In this document: positions 19,669-28,703 of the stretch, in pieces
How positions within the stretch are numbered: position 1 is the first letter of the stretch
Layout of the letters: every line of letters begins with the position of its first letter
Source: Xanthomonas melonis
Lineage (GTDB): Bacteria > Pseudomonadota > Gammaproteobacteria > Xanthomonadales > Xanthomonadaceae
NCBI RefSeq assembly: GCF_020783655.1
Contig: NZ_JAJGQH010000009.1
Span: 168,902 to 232,901 of the forward strand
Direction: 5' to 3'
Length of the DNA stretch: 64,000 bases
The notes under the pieces: generated by a model
What the model saw: only the letters and a program-made list of their open reading frames with translations
Told to the model about the DNA's origin: nothing
Databases searched by the model: none
Program-made: the position numbers and the translations under genes

Positions 19669-19821
19669 ATGAAGCGACTGCTGACACTGATGGTGCTGGG
19701 CCTGTTTTCGGCCGGCGTGATGACGGGCTGCAATACCGTGGCCGGTGCCGGCAAGGATATGCAGGGCGCAGGCGACAAGGTCGAGAAAACCGCTGAAAAA
19801 TGCAGCGACGGAAAGTGCTGA
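19669..19821 (+). CDS. entericidin-family small lipoprotein, first copy
   Basis: A 50-residue EcnA/EcnB-type lipoprotein. The lipobox MTGC gives a mature N-terminus CNTVAGAGKDMQGAGDKVEK, with the family core NTVxGAGKDxQGAG. The ATG at 19669 is preceded by GAGGAAG. Entericidins are envelope lipoproteins tied to stationary phase and, in E. coli, to a toxin-antidote pair (EcnB/EcnA). Here a near paralogue follows 77 bp later. Which copy does what cannot be told from the sequence. Confidence 0.85.
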   Translation: MKRLLTLMVLGLFSAGVMTGCNTVAGAGKDMQGAGDKVEKTAEKCSDGKC

Positions 19822-19824
19822 TTC

Positions 19825-19843
19825 GCCACCGCTGTGTGGTGGC
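19825..19843 (+). terminator. hairpin between the two entericidin genes
   Basis: Arms GCCACC/GGTGGC with a 7-nt loop, 3 bp after the first entericidin stop. There is no strong T-run, so partial termination or mRNA processing is as likely as full termination. Confidence 0.4.
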
Positions 19844-19898
19844 TGTTCGATTTGACTGATCTGCGGCAACGCGCCGCTTACCCACGAAGGAGTTTGTT

Positions 19899-20033
19899 AT
19901 GAAGCGTGCAATTGTGCTGCTGGTGCTGTCGGTGTTCTCGGTCGGCATGCTGTCGGGCTGCAACACCGTCGCAGGTGCGGGCAAGGACGTGCAGGGCGCT
20001 GGCGAGAAGGTCGAAGACGCCGCGCGTCGTTGA
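19899..20033 (+). CDS. entericidin-family small lipoprotein, second copy
   Basis: A 44-residue lipoprotein, similar in layout to the preceding gene: MKRAIVLLVLSVFSVGMLSG then the lipobox Cys and CNTVAGAGKDVQGAGEKVED. The start at 19899 is preceded by AAGGAG. The two copies share the mature core NTVAGAGKD(M/V)QGAG but differ in the tail (CSDGKC in the first, DAARR here). It is followed by a strong intrinsic terminator. Confidence 0.85.
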   Translation: MKRAIVLLVLSVFSVGMLSGCNTVAGAGKDVQGAGEKVEDAARR

Positions 20034-20060
20034 TCCGCCCGCTGCAGCGGTGTAACGAAA

Positions 20061-20086
20061 ACGGGCCGAAAGGCCCGTTTTTGTTT
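20061..20086 (+). terminator. intrinsic terminator after the entericidin pair
   Basis: Hairpin ACGGGCC-GAAA-GGCCCGT (20061-20078) followed by a T-rich run (TTTTGTTTTTT), 28 bp after the second entericidin stop. A textbook rho-independent terminator. Confidence 0.88.
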
Positions 20087-20258
20087 TTTGCGGCACTGGC
20101 GCTCTGGGAGCGCGCCAGCCGGCGGCGACAGGCATCTCCATGATGGCATTCGTTCATCGCGGTGAGCGAAGGCTCGACATCTTTTGATCAACGCGCAACG
20201 CCTCGCGCCGCATGCTGATCCCACGGTCAATCGCGACCGCACGCAGCGGAGAACCGCA

Positions 20259-20468
20259 ATGAACAAAGACATCATTTCCGGCAAGTGGACGCAGCTCAAG
20301 GGCCAGATGCAGGCCAAATGGGGCGACCTCACCGACGATGACTTCAAGGTTGCCGAGGGCAATGCCGAATACCTACAGGGCAAGTTGCAGGAGCGCTACG
20401 GCTGGGACCGCGACCGTGCCCAGACCGAGGTGCGCGCCTTCGAACAATCGCTGCGCGACGACCGCTGA
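20259..20468 (+). CDS. CsbD-family general stress protein
   Basis: A 69-residue soluble protein with the CsbD pattern: [20 protein letters not shown], then [24 protein letters not shown] and a charged C-terminal helix. CsbD/YjbJ proteins are abundant in general stress and stationary phase. Their molecular function is unknown. It is a single gene between two terminators, next to the entericidin pair, which is also stress-linked in other bacteria. Confidence 0.88.
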   Translation: MNKDIISGKWTQLKGQMQAKWGDLTDDDFKVAEGNAEYLQGKLQERYGWDRDRAQTEVRAFEQSLRDDR

Positions 20469-20512
20469 AGTCGTCCCCTCGCTCGCCGTCAGGCCGAGCC
20501 GAGTTCAGGTGA

Positions 20513-20540
20513 GACGGGCCGCATTGCGGCCCGTCCTTGT
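20513..20540 (+). terminator. intrinsic terminator after the CsbD gene
   Basis: Hairpin with arms GACGGGCCGCA/TGCGGCCCGTC (20513-20534), followed by CTTGTTTT. It lies 45 bp downstream of the csbD-like stop. Confidence 0.8.
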
Positions 20541-20621
20541 TTTGGCCGGCAGCAGGCGTGGCGGCGGGTGGCACGCCGCGAAACCGTTAAACTAGTGAGC
20601 TGATTCCCTGGCTCCTTGCAG

Positions 20622-21911
20622 ATGACCACTCGCGTTCTCACCGGTATCACCACCTCCGGCACGCCGCACCTGGGCAACTACGTCGGTGCGATCCGCCCGG
20701 CGATCCAGGCCAGTGCCGCCGCCGACGCGGAAAGCTTCTACTTTCTGGCCGATCTGCACAGCCTGATCAAGGCGCAGGACCCGGCGCGCACCCAGCGCTC
20801 GACCCTGGAAATCGCAGCGAGCTGGCTGGCGTGCGGACTGGATCCGGACAAAGTGTGGTTCTATCGCCAGTCCGATGTGCCCGAGACCACCGAGTTGATG
20901 TGGCTGCTGACTTGCGTGGCGGGCAAGGGCATCCTCAACCGCGCCCATGCCTACAAGGCGGCAGTGGACAAGAACCGCGCCGACGGCGAAGACGAGGATG
21001 CCGGCGTGACGGCGGGCCTGTTCATGTATCCGGTGCTGATGGCGGCCGACATTCTGATCTTCAATGCGCACAAGGTGCCGGTGGGGCGCGATCAGATCCA
21101 GCACATCGAAATGGCGCGCGATTTCGCCCAGCGCTTCAATCATGTCTACGGCAGCGACTTCTTCACCTTGCCGGAAGCGGCGATCGACGAGCAGGTCTCC
21201 ACCTTGCCGGGCCTGGATGGCCGCAAGATGAGCAAGAGCTACGGCAATACCATTGCGCTGTTCGCTCCGCGCGAGGAGTTGCGCAAGCTGGTGTTCTCCA
21301 TCCTGACCGACTCGCGTGCGCCAGGAACGCCGAAGGACACCGAAGGGTCGGCGCTGTTTCAGCTGTACCAGGCCTTCGCGACGCCGCAGGAAACGGCGGC
21401 CTTTGCGCAGGCGTTTGCCCAGGGCATCGGCTGGGGTGATGCCAAGCAGCAGCTGTTCGAACGCATCGATCAGGAGATCGCGCCGCTACGCGCCCGTTAC
21501 GAGGCGCTGATGGCCGAGCCGGCGGCGATCGAGGCGATCCTGCGCGCGGGTGGCGCGCGCCTGCGCGCACGCTATGCCACGCCGCTGCTGGCACGGCTGC
21601 GCGAGGCGGTGGGCTTGCGCGACCTGTCCAGCCAGGCAGGAACTGCCGCAGCGGAGACCGGCGAAAAACGCGCCTTGCCGGTGTTCAAGCAGTATCGCGA
21701 GCGCGATGGGCAGTTCTACTTCAAGTTGAACGATGGCAGCGGCGCACTGCTGCTGCAGAGCGATGGCTTCGCCTCGCCGCGTGAGGCAGGGCAGTTGATC
21801 GCACGGCTGAAGCAGGCCGAACAGTCGAGCGATCTGCAATTGCCGGGTGTGCATGCCCAGGCCGACGCCGACGTGATTCTCGCCGCCATGCAGGCGCTGC
21901 GCCAGGCCTGA
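20622..21911 (+). CDS. trpS: tryptophanyl-tRNA synthetase with C-terminal extension
   Basis: Class I synthetase charging tRNA-Trp. The 429-residue protein has the HIGH-like TSGTPHLGNYVG (about 10-21) and GRKMSKSYGN (about 200-209) motifs. Typical bacterial TrpS is about 330 residues. Here about 97 residues follow (from RDLSSQ), in which KQYRERDGQFYFKLNDGSG and FASPREAGQLIARLK resemble a YegP/DUF1508-like repeat. I chose the ATG at 20622 over an in-frame TTG at 20616. It is a single gene. Confidence 0.94.
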   Translation: MTTRVLTGITTSGTPHLGNYVGAIRPAIQASAAADAESFYFLADLHSLIKAQDPARTQRSTLEIAASWLACGLDPDKVWFYRQSDVPETTELMWLLTCVAGKGILNRAHAYKAAVDKNRADGEDEDAGVTAGLFMYPVLMAADILIFNAHKVPVGRDQIQHIEMARDFAQRFNHVYGSDFFTLPEAAIDEQVSTLPGLDGRKMSKSYGNTIALFAPREELRKLVFSILTDSRAPGTPKDTEGSALFQLYQAFATPQETAAFAQAFAQGIGWGDAKQQLFERIDQEIAPLRARYEALMAEPAAIEAILRAGGARLRARYATPLLARLREAVGLRDLSSQAGTAAAETGEKRALPVFKQYRERDGQFYFKLNDGSGALLLQSDGFASPREAGQLIARLKQAEQSSDLQLPGVHAQADADVILAAMQALRQA

Positions 21912-21914
21912 TCG

Positions 21915-21934
21915 TGCCTCGCCTGCACGAGGCA
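21915..21934 (+). terminator. hairpin after trpS
   Basis: Arms TGCCTCG/CGAGGCA around 6 nt, starting 3 bp after the trpS stop. There is no long T-run, so it is a weak terminator candidate. Confidence 0.45.
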
Positions 21935-22223
21935 AGGCCTTGTCGAAGACGCATGCCGCGTGCATCGGGCGTGATGCGTCAGATCGGGTCCTGCACCCGC
22001 CTGGTGCTCGAACCAGTCGAATGATCCATCCTCGTCCGGCAGTGTAGGCGCAGCATGCGTTGCCGCAGCAGCGTCCACCTGCCTGACGCCTGGCGAGCGT
22101 GGTTGTCGCGGAGTCGACGGCGTGGGATGCGTCTTCCGGCCGGCTGGCTGGGCTGGTCGCAGGCGTGGCCGGCCGATGATGGTAGGGTCGTGTCGTCACT
22201 CGTCGGGCAAGCACGGAGCGGTC
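21935..22223. other. region between trpS and the MBL hydrolase, nothing recognised
   Basis: Part of a 312-bp gap. The hydrolase frame stays open upstream to 22122, but that segment is Trp/Arg-rich and unlike the family N-terminus. No RNA or repeat is seen. Confidence 0.4.
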
Positions 22224-23162
22224 ATGGCAGCATCGGTCGATAGCGGCATCCATACCATCGATACCGGTTTCGGCGGTGCGCAGTTCGATGCGGCATATCT
22301 GATCGTAGAGGCGCAACGCGCTGCCTTCATCGACTGCGGCACCTCGCTGTCGGTGCCGCACATGCTGGCGGCGCTGGAGGTCGCCGGGCTGACGCCGGCG
22401 CAGGTGGACTGGTTGATCCTGACCCATGTGCACCTGGATCACGCTGGCGGCGCCGGTGCCTTGCTGCAGCAGCTGCCCAATGCGCGCGTACTGGTGCATC
22501 CGCGCGGTGCGCCGCACATGATCGACCCCACCCGCCTGATTGCCGGCGCCACGGCGGTGTATGGGCAGGAAGAATTGGCGCGCAGCTATGGCCGGATCGT
22601 GCCGGTGCCGGCCGAGCGGGTGGTGGAGGCCGCCGACGGGCAGGTGGTGCTGCTCGGCGAGCGTGGGTTGCGCACCGTGGATACGCCCGGCCATGCCCGG
22701 CATCATCTGTGCGTGTGGGACGCGCGCAGCCACAGCTGGTTCACCGGCGATACCTTCGGCCTGTCGTATCGCCAGCTCGACAGTGAGCAGGGCGCCTTTA
22801 TCCTGCCGACCTCCTCGCCGGTGCAGTTCGAACCCGAGGCGATGCTGCAGTCGATCGCACGCCTGATGGAGGCCGGGCCGCAGGCGATGTATCTCACCCA
22901 CTATGGACGGGTCGCGCCGCCGGAGCGCTTGGCGCAGGCGCTGGCGCAGCAGATCCATGCGATGACCGAGATCGCGTTGGGTTGCGCGGCACGCGCGGAC
23001 CGTCACCGCTGCATGGTGGCGGCGTTGACCGCGCTGTATCTGGAACGCGCGCGCCAGCACGGTTGCAGGCTGGACGATGCGGCCGTGGCACGCCTGCTGG
23101 CCACCGATATCGAGCTCAATGCACAGGGATTGGGGTGCTGGCTGGATCGTGCAGCGCACTGA
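22224..23162 (+). CDS. metallo-beta-lactamase-fold hydrolase
   Basis: A 312-residue MBL-fold enzyme. The metal site motif THVHLDHAGG is at about residue 71, followed by HPRGAPH, GHARHHLCV and a GDTFG Asp, giving a complete dinuclear zinc site. The C-terminal third is helical with a last ligand near YLTHYGR. There is no signal peptide, so it is cytosolic. It resembles general MBL hydrolases of the glyoxalase II/lactonase type. The substrate cannot be assigned. Confidence 0.82.
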   Translation: MAASVDSGIHTIDTGFGGAQFDAAYLIVEAQRAAFIDCGTSLSVPHMLAALEVAGLTPAQVDWLILTHVHLDHAGGAGALLQQLPNARVLVHPRGAPHMIDPTRLIAGATAVYGQEELARSYGRIVPVPAERVVEAADGQVVLLGERGLRTVDTPGHARHHLCVWDARSHSWFTGDTFGLSYRQLDSEQGAFILPTSSPVQFEPEAMLQSIARLMEAGPQAMYLTHYGRVAPPERLAQALAQQIHAMTEIALGCAARADRHRCMVAALTALYLERARQHGCRLDDAAVARLLATDIELNAQGLGCWLDRAAH

Positions 23163-23319
23163 GGTTTGCGCTGCGCAGATTTCGGACGACCAACGCGTAA
23201 CAGGCCGATGCCGATGCGACGCGGGGCCGCGCCACTGGCGGCTGGCGCGTCGTTGCAATGACCGCTCTCGGGCGCGCGCTTGTAAACTGTCTGTCATCCA
23301 TCCGTTGCAAGGCCTTACC

Positions 23320-24981
23320 GTGAATCCGATGCGTATCCTGCTGCTGTCCGCCTGCCTGTTCGTCGGAGGTGTGGCGCAGGCCGCCAACGATCTGCCCGGC
23401 GGCGGCATCGATGCCGAGGCGCTGTCGCGGCACGTGCGCCTGCTGGCATCGGACGACTTCGAGGGCCGCGCGCCGGCCAGTGCCGGTGAGCAACGCACGG
23501 TCGATTATCTGGTCGAGCAGTTCAAGTCGGCGGGATTGCAGCCCGGCGGCGAGCAGGGTGGCTGGACGCAGGCGGTGCCGCTGGTGCGCGCGCAGGTGGA
23601 CGGCCCGGTGCGTGCCAGCCTGCGCGTGAGCGGCAAGACCCAGACCCTGGTCAACGGCACCGATGTGACCTTGCAGAGCCTGCGCCCACAGGCCGACGTG
23701 GCGCTGAAGCATGCGCCGCTGGTGTTCGTGGGCTACGGCATCAGCGCGCCGGAGCGGCAGTGGGACGATTACAAGGGTGTGGACCTGCGCGGCAAGATTG
23801 CGGTGGTGCTGATCAACGATGCCGACTTCGAGAGCGCGCAGCCGGGTGCGTTCGATGGCAAGGCGGTGACCTATTACGGCCGCTGGACCTACAAGTACGA
23901 AGAAGCCGCGCGGCGCGGCGCGGCGGGCGTGCTGATCGTGCACGAAACGGCGCCGGCCGCATACGGCTGGGCCACGGTGCAGAGCTCGGGCCTGTCGCCG
24001 CTGTTCGATATCGAGCGCAGCGATGCCGATGCCCGCGCGCAACATGTCCAGGTGCGCGGCTGGATGCAGCGCGCCTTGGCGCAATCGCTGTTCAAGCAGG
24101 CTGGGCTGGACTTCGAACAGGCCAAGGCGCGTGCGCAGCAACGCGACTTCGCGCCGATGGCGTTGGGCGATGCGGCCTTGTCGGTGGACTTCAAGCTCAA
24201 GCGCGAGCGCGTGGTCACCCATAACGTGGTGGCCAAGCTCACCGGTAGCCAGCATCCGGACGAAACGGTGATCTTCTCCGCGCATTGGGACGCGTTCGGC
24301 ATCGGCAAGGCCGATGCCACCGGCGATACGCTACGGCGCGGTGCGGTGGACAACGCCACCGGCGTGGCCAGCGTGCTGGAACTGGCACGCGTGTTCGCCG
24401 CTGGCCCCAAGCCGCAGCGCACGCTGTACTTCATCGCGCTGACCGCCGAAGAAAAGGGCCTGCTCGGCGCCAGCTACTACGCCGCCCATCCGCTGGCGCC
24501 GTTGGACAAGACGGTGGCGGTGCTCAACATGGAGATGTTCAGCCCCGATGGTCCCACCCGCGACATCGCCTCGTGGGGACGCGGACGGGTGTCGCTGGAA
24601 GGCGATCTGGAAGCGGCCGCCAAGGCGCGTGGCCGCACGTATTCGCCGGATCCGAATCTGGAAGCGGGCTTCTTCTACCGCGCCGACCATTTCGCCTTCG
24701 CGCGCATGGGCGTGCCGGCGATCACCGCCGGTCCGGGCCTGGACATGCTCGAAGGCGGCATCGAGAAGGGCAAGGCGCTGCGCGAGAAGTATTTCGCCGA
24801 TTGCTATCACCAGCCCTGCGATCGCTGGACCCCGCAATGGGACGCCACCGGGCATGCGGCCGATACCACGCTCGTCTACGACGTAGGCGCGGCGCTGGCC
24901 AATGGCCGGCAGTGGCCGAGTTGGCAGGATGGATCTGAATTCAAGGCGATCCGTGCGCGCAGCGACGCGGCACGCAGGTAG
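23320..24981 (+). CDS. secreted M28-family zinc aminopeptidase with PA domain
   Basis: A 553-residue exported peptidase (signal peptide ending GVAQAAND). A protease-associated region is inserted at about 130-250 (FVGYGISAPERQWDDY, GAAGVLIVHETAP). The M28 dizinc site follows: SAHWDAFG (His), GAVDNATGVASVLELA (Asp), TAEEKGLLGASYYA (Glu-Glu) and RADHFAF near the C-terminus (His). The GTG at 23320 has AAGG 7 nt upstream, while the ATG at 23329 is too far from it. It probably releases amino acids or dipeptides in the periplasm. Confidence 0.88.
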   Translation: MNPMRILLLSACLFVGGVAQAANDLPGGGIDAEALSRHVRLLASDDFEGRAPASAGEQRTVDYLVEQFKSAGLQPGGEQGGWTQAVPLVRAQVDGPVRASLRVSGKTQTLVNGTDVTLQSLRPQADVALKHAPLVFVGYGISAPERQWDDYKGVDLRGKIAVVLINDADFESAQPGAFDGKAVTYYGRWTYKYEEAARRGAAGVLIVHETAPAAYGWATVQSSGLSPLFDIERSDADARAQHVQVRGWMQRALAQSLFKQAGLDFEQAKARAQQRDFAPMALGDAALSVDFKLKRERVVTHNVVAKLTGSQHPDETVIFSAHWDAFGIGKADATGDTLRRGAVDNATGVASVLELARVFAAGPKPQRTLYFIALTAEEKGLLGASYYAAHPLAPLDKTVAVLNMEMFSPDGPTRDIASWGRGRVSLEGDLEAAAKARGRTYSPDPNLEAGFFYRADHFAFARMGVPAITAGPGLDMLEGGIEKGKALREKYFADCYHQPCDRWTPQWDATGHAADTTLVYDVGAALANGRQWPSWQDGSEFKAIRARSDAARR

Positions 24982-25114
24982 GGCCTGACGGCTCGGGGCC
25001 CGGGGCCGATCGCTTTCGGACCTGTATGCATGCATCGCGTCGGCCTCGATGCCAGGGGAGCAGTGGCTCCGGGCCTGTTGTAGCGGGATCGGTGCTCGCC
25101 TTCGTTCCAGCGTT

Positions 25115-25504
25115 CTAGTTGCGGCACGGATAGCGTTTGGCCAGGACCTGGACGATCAGCCCAGGCGCCGGCTCGTCCAGGCGTGTGTCCGGCAGCGCGG
25201 CCAGATCGGCCAGGATCGCGCGCAGATCCGGCGGGCCGACCTTGCCCGCCGGCAGGCACCACTGCGTGCGATAGCTGGCGCTGGCCACGCCCAGCAGGTA
25301 GGCGCCGGCGCGGCTGGCCGAGACCATGACCTTGAGCTCGGGCTGATCGGGTGCGTCGATCTCCGGTGCCAGCGAGCCGTCCAGCCCGGCATCGAGCAGC
25401 GCATGGCCGGTGAGCTCCCAGGGCTCGGGTGCGCGTGCGGCGACTGCGGTGGTGGAGAACAGGCCAAGGGCGAGCAGGGCCAGCCAGGGGATACGAGGCT
25501 GCAT
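25115..25504 (-). CDS. Rap1a/Tai-type immunity-like periplasmic protein
   Basis: A 129-residue exported protein (signal peptide ending AVAARAP). The mature part matches the Rap1a/Tai layout: a helix with AYLLGVASASYRTQWCLPAG, then LRAILADLAALPDTR and a C-terminal VLAKRYPCRN, with two Cys positioned for a disulphide. Rap1a/Tai proteins neutralise peptidoglycan amidase effectors of type VI secretion. No effector or secretion gene lies nearby, so it is an orphan immunity gene or a repurposed family member. The assignment is from motif recall, not a search. Confidence 0.6.
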   Translation of the reverse strand: MQPRIPWLALLALGLFSTTAVAARAPEPWELTGHALLDAGLDGSLAPEIDAPDQPELKVMVSASRAGAYLLGVASASYRTQWCLPAGKVGPPDLRAILADLAALPDTRLDEPAPGLIVQVLAKRYPCRN

Positions 25505-25625
25505 GGAGATTCCATGGTGAAGAGAGTCGCCGCGACGATAGCGCGCGCAACGTGCACTGCCTGTAAGGCGTGGGCGCGTGCAGGTGATCTAGAATTGAAG
25601 CTTCCGCTGCCGTTGACGCTTCCCC

Positions 25626-26522
25626 ATGTCTTCCTCTCACGACGCTGCCGCGCCTGCGCGCAGCGGATTGGTCGTTGTTGCATTGTTGCTGGTCTACGTG
25701 GTCTGGGGCTCGACCTATCTGGCGATCCGGTTCGCGCTGGAGGGCGGTGCGCAGCCGCTGACGATGGTGTCGGGTGCGCGCTTCATCGTCGCCGGTAGCG
25801 TGCTCTACGGCGTGCTGCGTTGGCGCGGGGTGGCGGCGCCGACGCGCGCGCAATGGAAGAACGTGGCCCTGATGGGCGCGGCGCTTTTGCTGCTGGGCAA
25901 CGGCATGGTGGTGCTGGCCGAGCGCAGCGTGTCCTCGGGCCTGGCCGCCACCGCAGTGGCGTCGGTGCCGCTGTGGATGGCCTTGTTCGGCGCCTTGCGC
26001 GGGCAGCATGCCAGCGGCGGCGAATGGCTGGGCATCGTGATCGGATTTGTGGGGGTGGTGTGGCTCAATGCCGGCAGCAGCCTCACCGCCACGCCGGGCG
26101 GATTGGTACTGTTGCTGATCGCCCCGATCGGCTGGGCATTCGGCTCGGTGTGGTCGCGTGGGCGCGATCTGCCGTCGCCCTTCATGACTGCGGCCGGGCA
26201 GATGCTGTGTGGCGGCGTGTTGCTGGTGAGCGCCGGCCTGCTGATCGGCGAGCGCCCGCGTGCATGGCCGACACCGCACGGGCTGATCGCCGTGGCGTAT
26301 CTGTGCGTGTTCGGCTCGATCGTGGCGTTCACCGCCTATGTGTGGCTGTTGCACCATGTCCGGCCGGCGTTGGCCGGCAGCTACGCCTACGTCAATCCGG
26401 TGATTGCAGTGGCGTTGGGCGCGTGGCTGGGACATGAGCGTTTCACCGCGCACGATATCGGCGCGATGGCGGTGATCCTGGCGGGCGTGCTGGTGGTCAC
26501 CCTGGCCAGGGCGCGGCGATGA
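25626..26522 (+). CDS. EamA/DMT family exporter (YedA-like)
   Basis: A 298-residue inner-membrane protein with ten predicted helices in two EamA repeats. The start LVVVALLLVYVVWGSTYLAI is characteristic of YedA/RhaT-type DMT transporters, and the second repeat ends PVIAVALGAWLGHERFTAHD. These proteins export amino acids or other metabolites by proton exchange. The substrate is not deducible. Its last 4 bp overlap the rarD start, so the two transporters are coupled. Confidence 0.85.
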   Translation: MSSSHDAAAPARSGLVVVALLLVYVVWGSTYLAIRFALEGGAQPLTMVSGARFIVAGSVLYGVLRWRGVAAPTRAQWKNVALMGAALLLLGNGMVVLAERSVSSGLAATAVASVPLWMALFGALRGQHASGGEWLGIVIGFVGVVWLNAGSSLTATPGGLVLLLIAPIGWAFGSVWSRGRDLPSPFMTAAGQMLCGGVLLVSAGLLIGERPRAWPTPHGLIAVAYLCVFGSIVAFTAYVWLLHHVRPALAGSYAYVNPVIAVALGAWLGHERFTAHDIGAMAVILAGVLVVTLARARR

Positions 26523-27436
26523 GTACACCGAATCCGGTGTCGCCAGCCGAAGCGCGCCGTGGCTTGTTGATCACCGCCTCCGCGTTCGTGCTGTGGGGCG
26601 TGGTGCCGGTGTACTGGCATCTGCTCAAGGCGGTGCCCTCGCTGCAGATCATTGCGCACCGCATCGTGTGGAGCGCGGTGCTGGTGGTGGCGTGGCTGCT
26701 GGCGACCTCGGGCCTGCGCTGGTGGCGCACGATTGCCGCGCAACCACACGCGCTGCGGATGCTGGCCGCCAGCAGCGTGGCGATCGCATTCAACTGGGGC
26801 CTGTACATCTGGGCGATCAACGCCGGCCATGTGATCGAAGCCAGCCTGGGCTATTTCATCAACCCGTTGCTGAGTGTGTTGCTGGGCGTACTGGTGCTCA
26901 AGGAGCGCCTGCGCGGCATCCAATGGGTGGCGGTGGCGTGCGCGGCAGTGGGCGTGCTGTGGCTGACGCTCGATGCCGGTGCGCCGCCATGGATCGCGCT
27001 GGGCCTGGCCGCTTCGTTCGGTATCTATGGCTTGCTGCGCAAACTGGTGGCGGTGGATCCGGTGGCCGGCCTGGGCGTGGAAAGCGTGTATCTGTTCGTG
27101 CCGGCGTTGCTGCTGGCAGGTTGGGGCGAGTACGGGCATGGCGGCGGGTTCTTCAGCGGCTGGAGCCTGCGCACCGATCTGCTGCTGATCTTCGGTGGCG
27201 TGGTCAGTGCACTGCCCTTGATCGGATTTGCCTACGGCGTGCGGCGCATTCCGTTGTCGCTGGTGGGGATCCTGCAGTACATCGCGCCCAGCCTGCAGTT
27301 GTTGCTGGGGGTATGGTTCTTCCACGAACCGTTCGACCAGGCGCGGGCCATCGGCTTCGCCGCGATCTGGCTGGGTCTGTTGTTATTCGTCGGCGACAGC
27401 GTGCTGCATGCACGGCGGACCGCGTCGCCGCACTGA
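26519..27436 (+). CDS. rarD: RarD-family DMT transporter
   Basis: A 305-residue EamA-family inner-membrane protein with ten helices. The N-terminal ARRGLLITASAFVLWGVVPV and IIAHRIVWS, and the central IYIWAINAGHVIEASLGYF-like segment, mark it as RarD (chloramphenicol-sensitive protein family). It overlaps the upstream YedA-like gene by ATGA. The native substrate is unknown. Resistance phenotypes of the name are historical. Confidence 0.87.
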   Translation: MSTPNPVSPAEARRGLLITASAFVLWGVVPVYWHLLKAVPSLQIIAHRIVWSAVLVVAWLLATSGLRWWRTIAAQPHALRMLAASSVAIAFNWGLYIWAINAGHVIEASLGYFINPLLSVLLGVLVLKERLRGIQWVAVACAAVGVLWLTLDAGAPPWIALGLAASFGIYGLLRKLVAVDPVAGLGVESVYLFVPALLLAGWGEYGHGGGFFSGWSLRTDLLLIFGGVVSALPLIGFAYGVRRIPLSLVGILQYIAPSLQLLLGVWFFHEPFDQARAIGFAAIWLGLLLFVGDSVLHARRTASPH

Positions 27437-27584
27437 GCCGGCGAGGTGCGGGCGTTGCGGCCAGCGGCGCACCTGGCAGCCTTCTGCGATCTGGTGAGCA
27501 GGCATTGCGCGCTGCGGCTTGTCGCGCTTTGCCATGCGCGCAGCAACGCCGCGGCGCAAGCGTGGCCACCCACACGCCGCACGA

Positions 27585-28703
27585 TCAGCTGCGCGACGGC
27601 AATGTGGCCGCGGTGCTCACCGCCAGGGTGGGTGCCGGCAGTGGCTGCGGTGCGGGGCAATGGCCGGGCTCCTGCCGGGTTTGCGCCAGCCAGCGATCGA
27701 TCGGCTCGCCCAGCAGGTCCAGCCGCAGCGGCAGGCTCAGATGGTCCTCGCCCGCCAGTTCCAGGTAGTGCGCACGCGTGCTGGCGGTTGCCAGTGCCCG
27801 CCCATGCGCCACCGGGATATGCCGATCGGCGTCGCCATGCAACAGCAGTACGCAGCTGCGTGTGCGCGCCAGGGCCCGTGCGACGTCGACCTGGTCCAGA
27901 TCCAGCGCGAGCTGCGCGTCGGCGGCGGCGATCACCGCGTCGATGTTCTGGTCGGCGTAGCGCCAGCGTGCGTACGCCGCGACCGCCTGCCCGCGCCAGC
28001 CGCTGGGCCGGCTGGCCAGCAGGTGCGGCACCATGTCGCGGATGCCGCGCCCGGCATTGGCGAAGGATTCCATCGCCACCACGCCGGCGACGCGATTCCC
28101 CAGTTTGTCGGCGGTGAACAGCGCGGTGGCCGCGCCGTAGGAGATCCCGAACAGATACAGCGGCCCCTGGACTTCGCCCTGCGGGCGCAGCGCGGCCAGC
28201 ACATCGATCACGTCGTCGGATTCGCGCGTGCCGTAGCCCGAGGGTCCGCCACCGGAATGGCCGTGGTTGCGCAGATCGACGGTGATCACGCGGTAGCCGG
28301 CCTGCGCCAGCTGCAGCGACCAGGGCAACAGCGAATCGCCATCCATCATCCAGCCGTGCAGGAGGACGATGGTGCCGCGCGGCGGCGCTGGCGTGGCGGT
28401 GGGAACGCTGAAGCTGAAGTCCACATCCAGCGCGTGCGCCGGGTCGTGGCGCTGGCCCAGGTAGCGGTAATGCATGGCGTACTGGCCGGGATCGATGGCG
28501 CGCCAGAAGATCGGCACCCGGTCGCGTGTGACCACATGGCCACTGCGGTTGGGCACCGTGGCGATGGCGGCGGCGATGCGCTCTTCGTCCAGCAACGGCG
28601 ACACACCGCCGGGCGCGACCAGACGCTCGCTGAGCGAGGTGGAGGACGAAGAGCAGCCGGCCAGCCACAGGCAGGCGCAGGCCAGCAGAAGCAGGCGCGT
28701 CAT
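27585..28703 (-). CDS. lipoprotein alpha/beta hydrolase
   Basis: A 372-residue serine hydrolase anchored as a lipoprotein (lipobox WLAGCSS, mature Cys at about 17). The alpha/beta fold shows the oxyanion segment LLHGWMMDG (about 115), DLRNHGHSGGG, the nucleophile elbow GISYGAA (Ser about 187), and the acid and base in HGDADRHIP and GEDHLSLP. The tail is proline-rich. It may be an esterase or acyl hydrolase at the envelope. No partner gene is evident. Confidence 0.82.
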   Translation of the reverse strand: MTRLLLLACACLWLAGCSSSSTSLSERLVAPGGVSPLLDEERIAAAIATVPNRSGHVVTRDRVPIFWRAIDPGQYAMHYRYLGQRHDPAHALDVDFSFSVPTATPAPPRGTIVLLHGWMMDGDSLLPWSLQLAQAGYRVITVDLRNHGHSGGGPSGYGTRESDDVIDVLAALRPQGEVQGPLYLFGISYGAATALFTADKLGNRVAGVVAMESFANAGRGIRDMVPHLLASRPSGWRGQAVAAYARWRYADQNIDAVIAAADAQLALDLDQVDVARALARTRSCVLLLHGDADRHIPVAHGRALATASTRAHYLELAGEDHLSLPLRLDLLGEPIDRWLAQTRQEPGHCPAPQPLPAPTLAVSTAATLPSRS

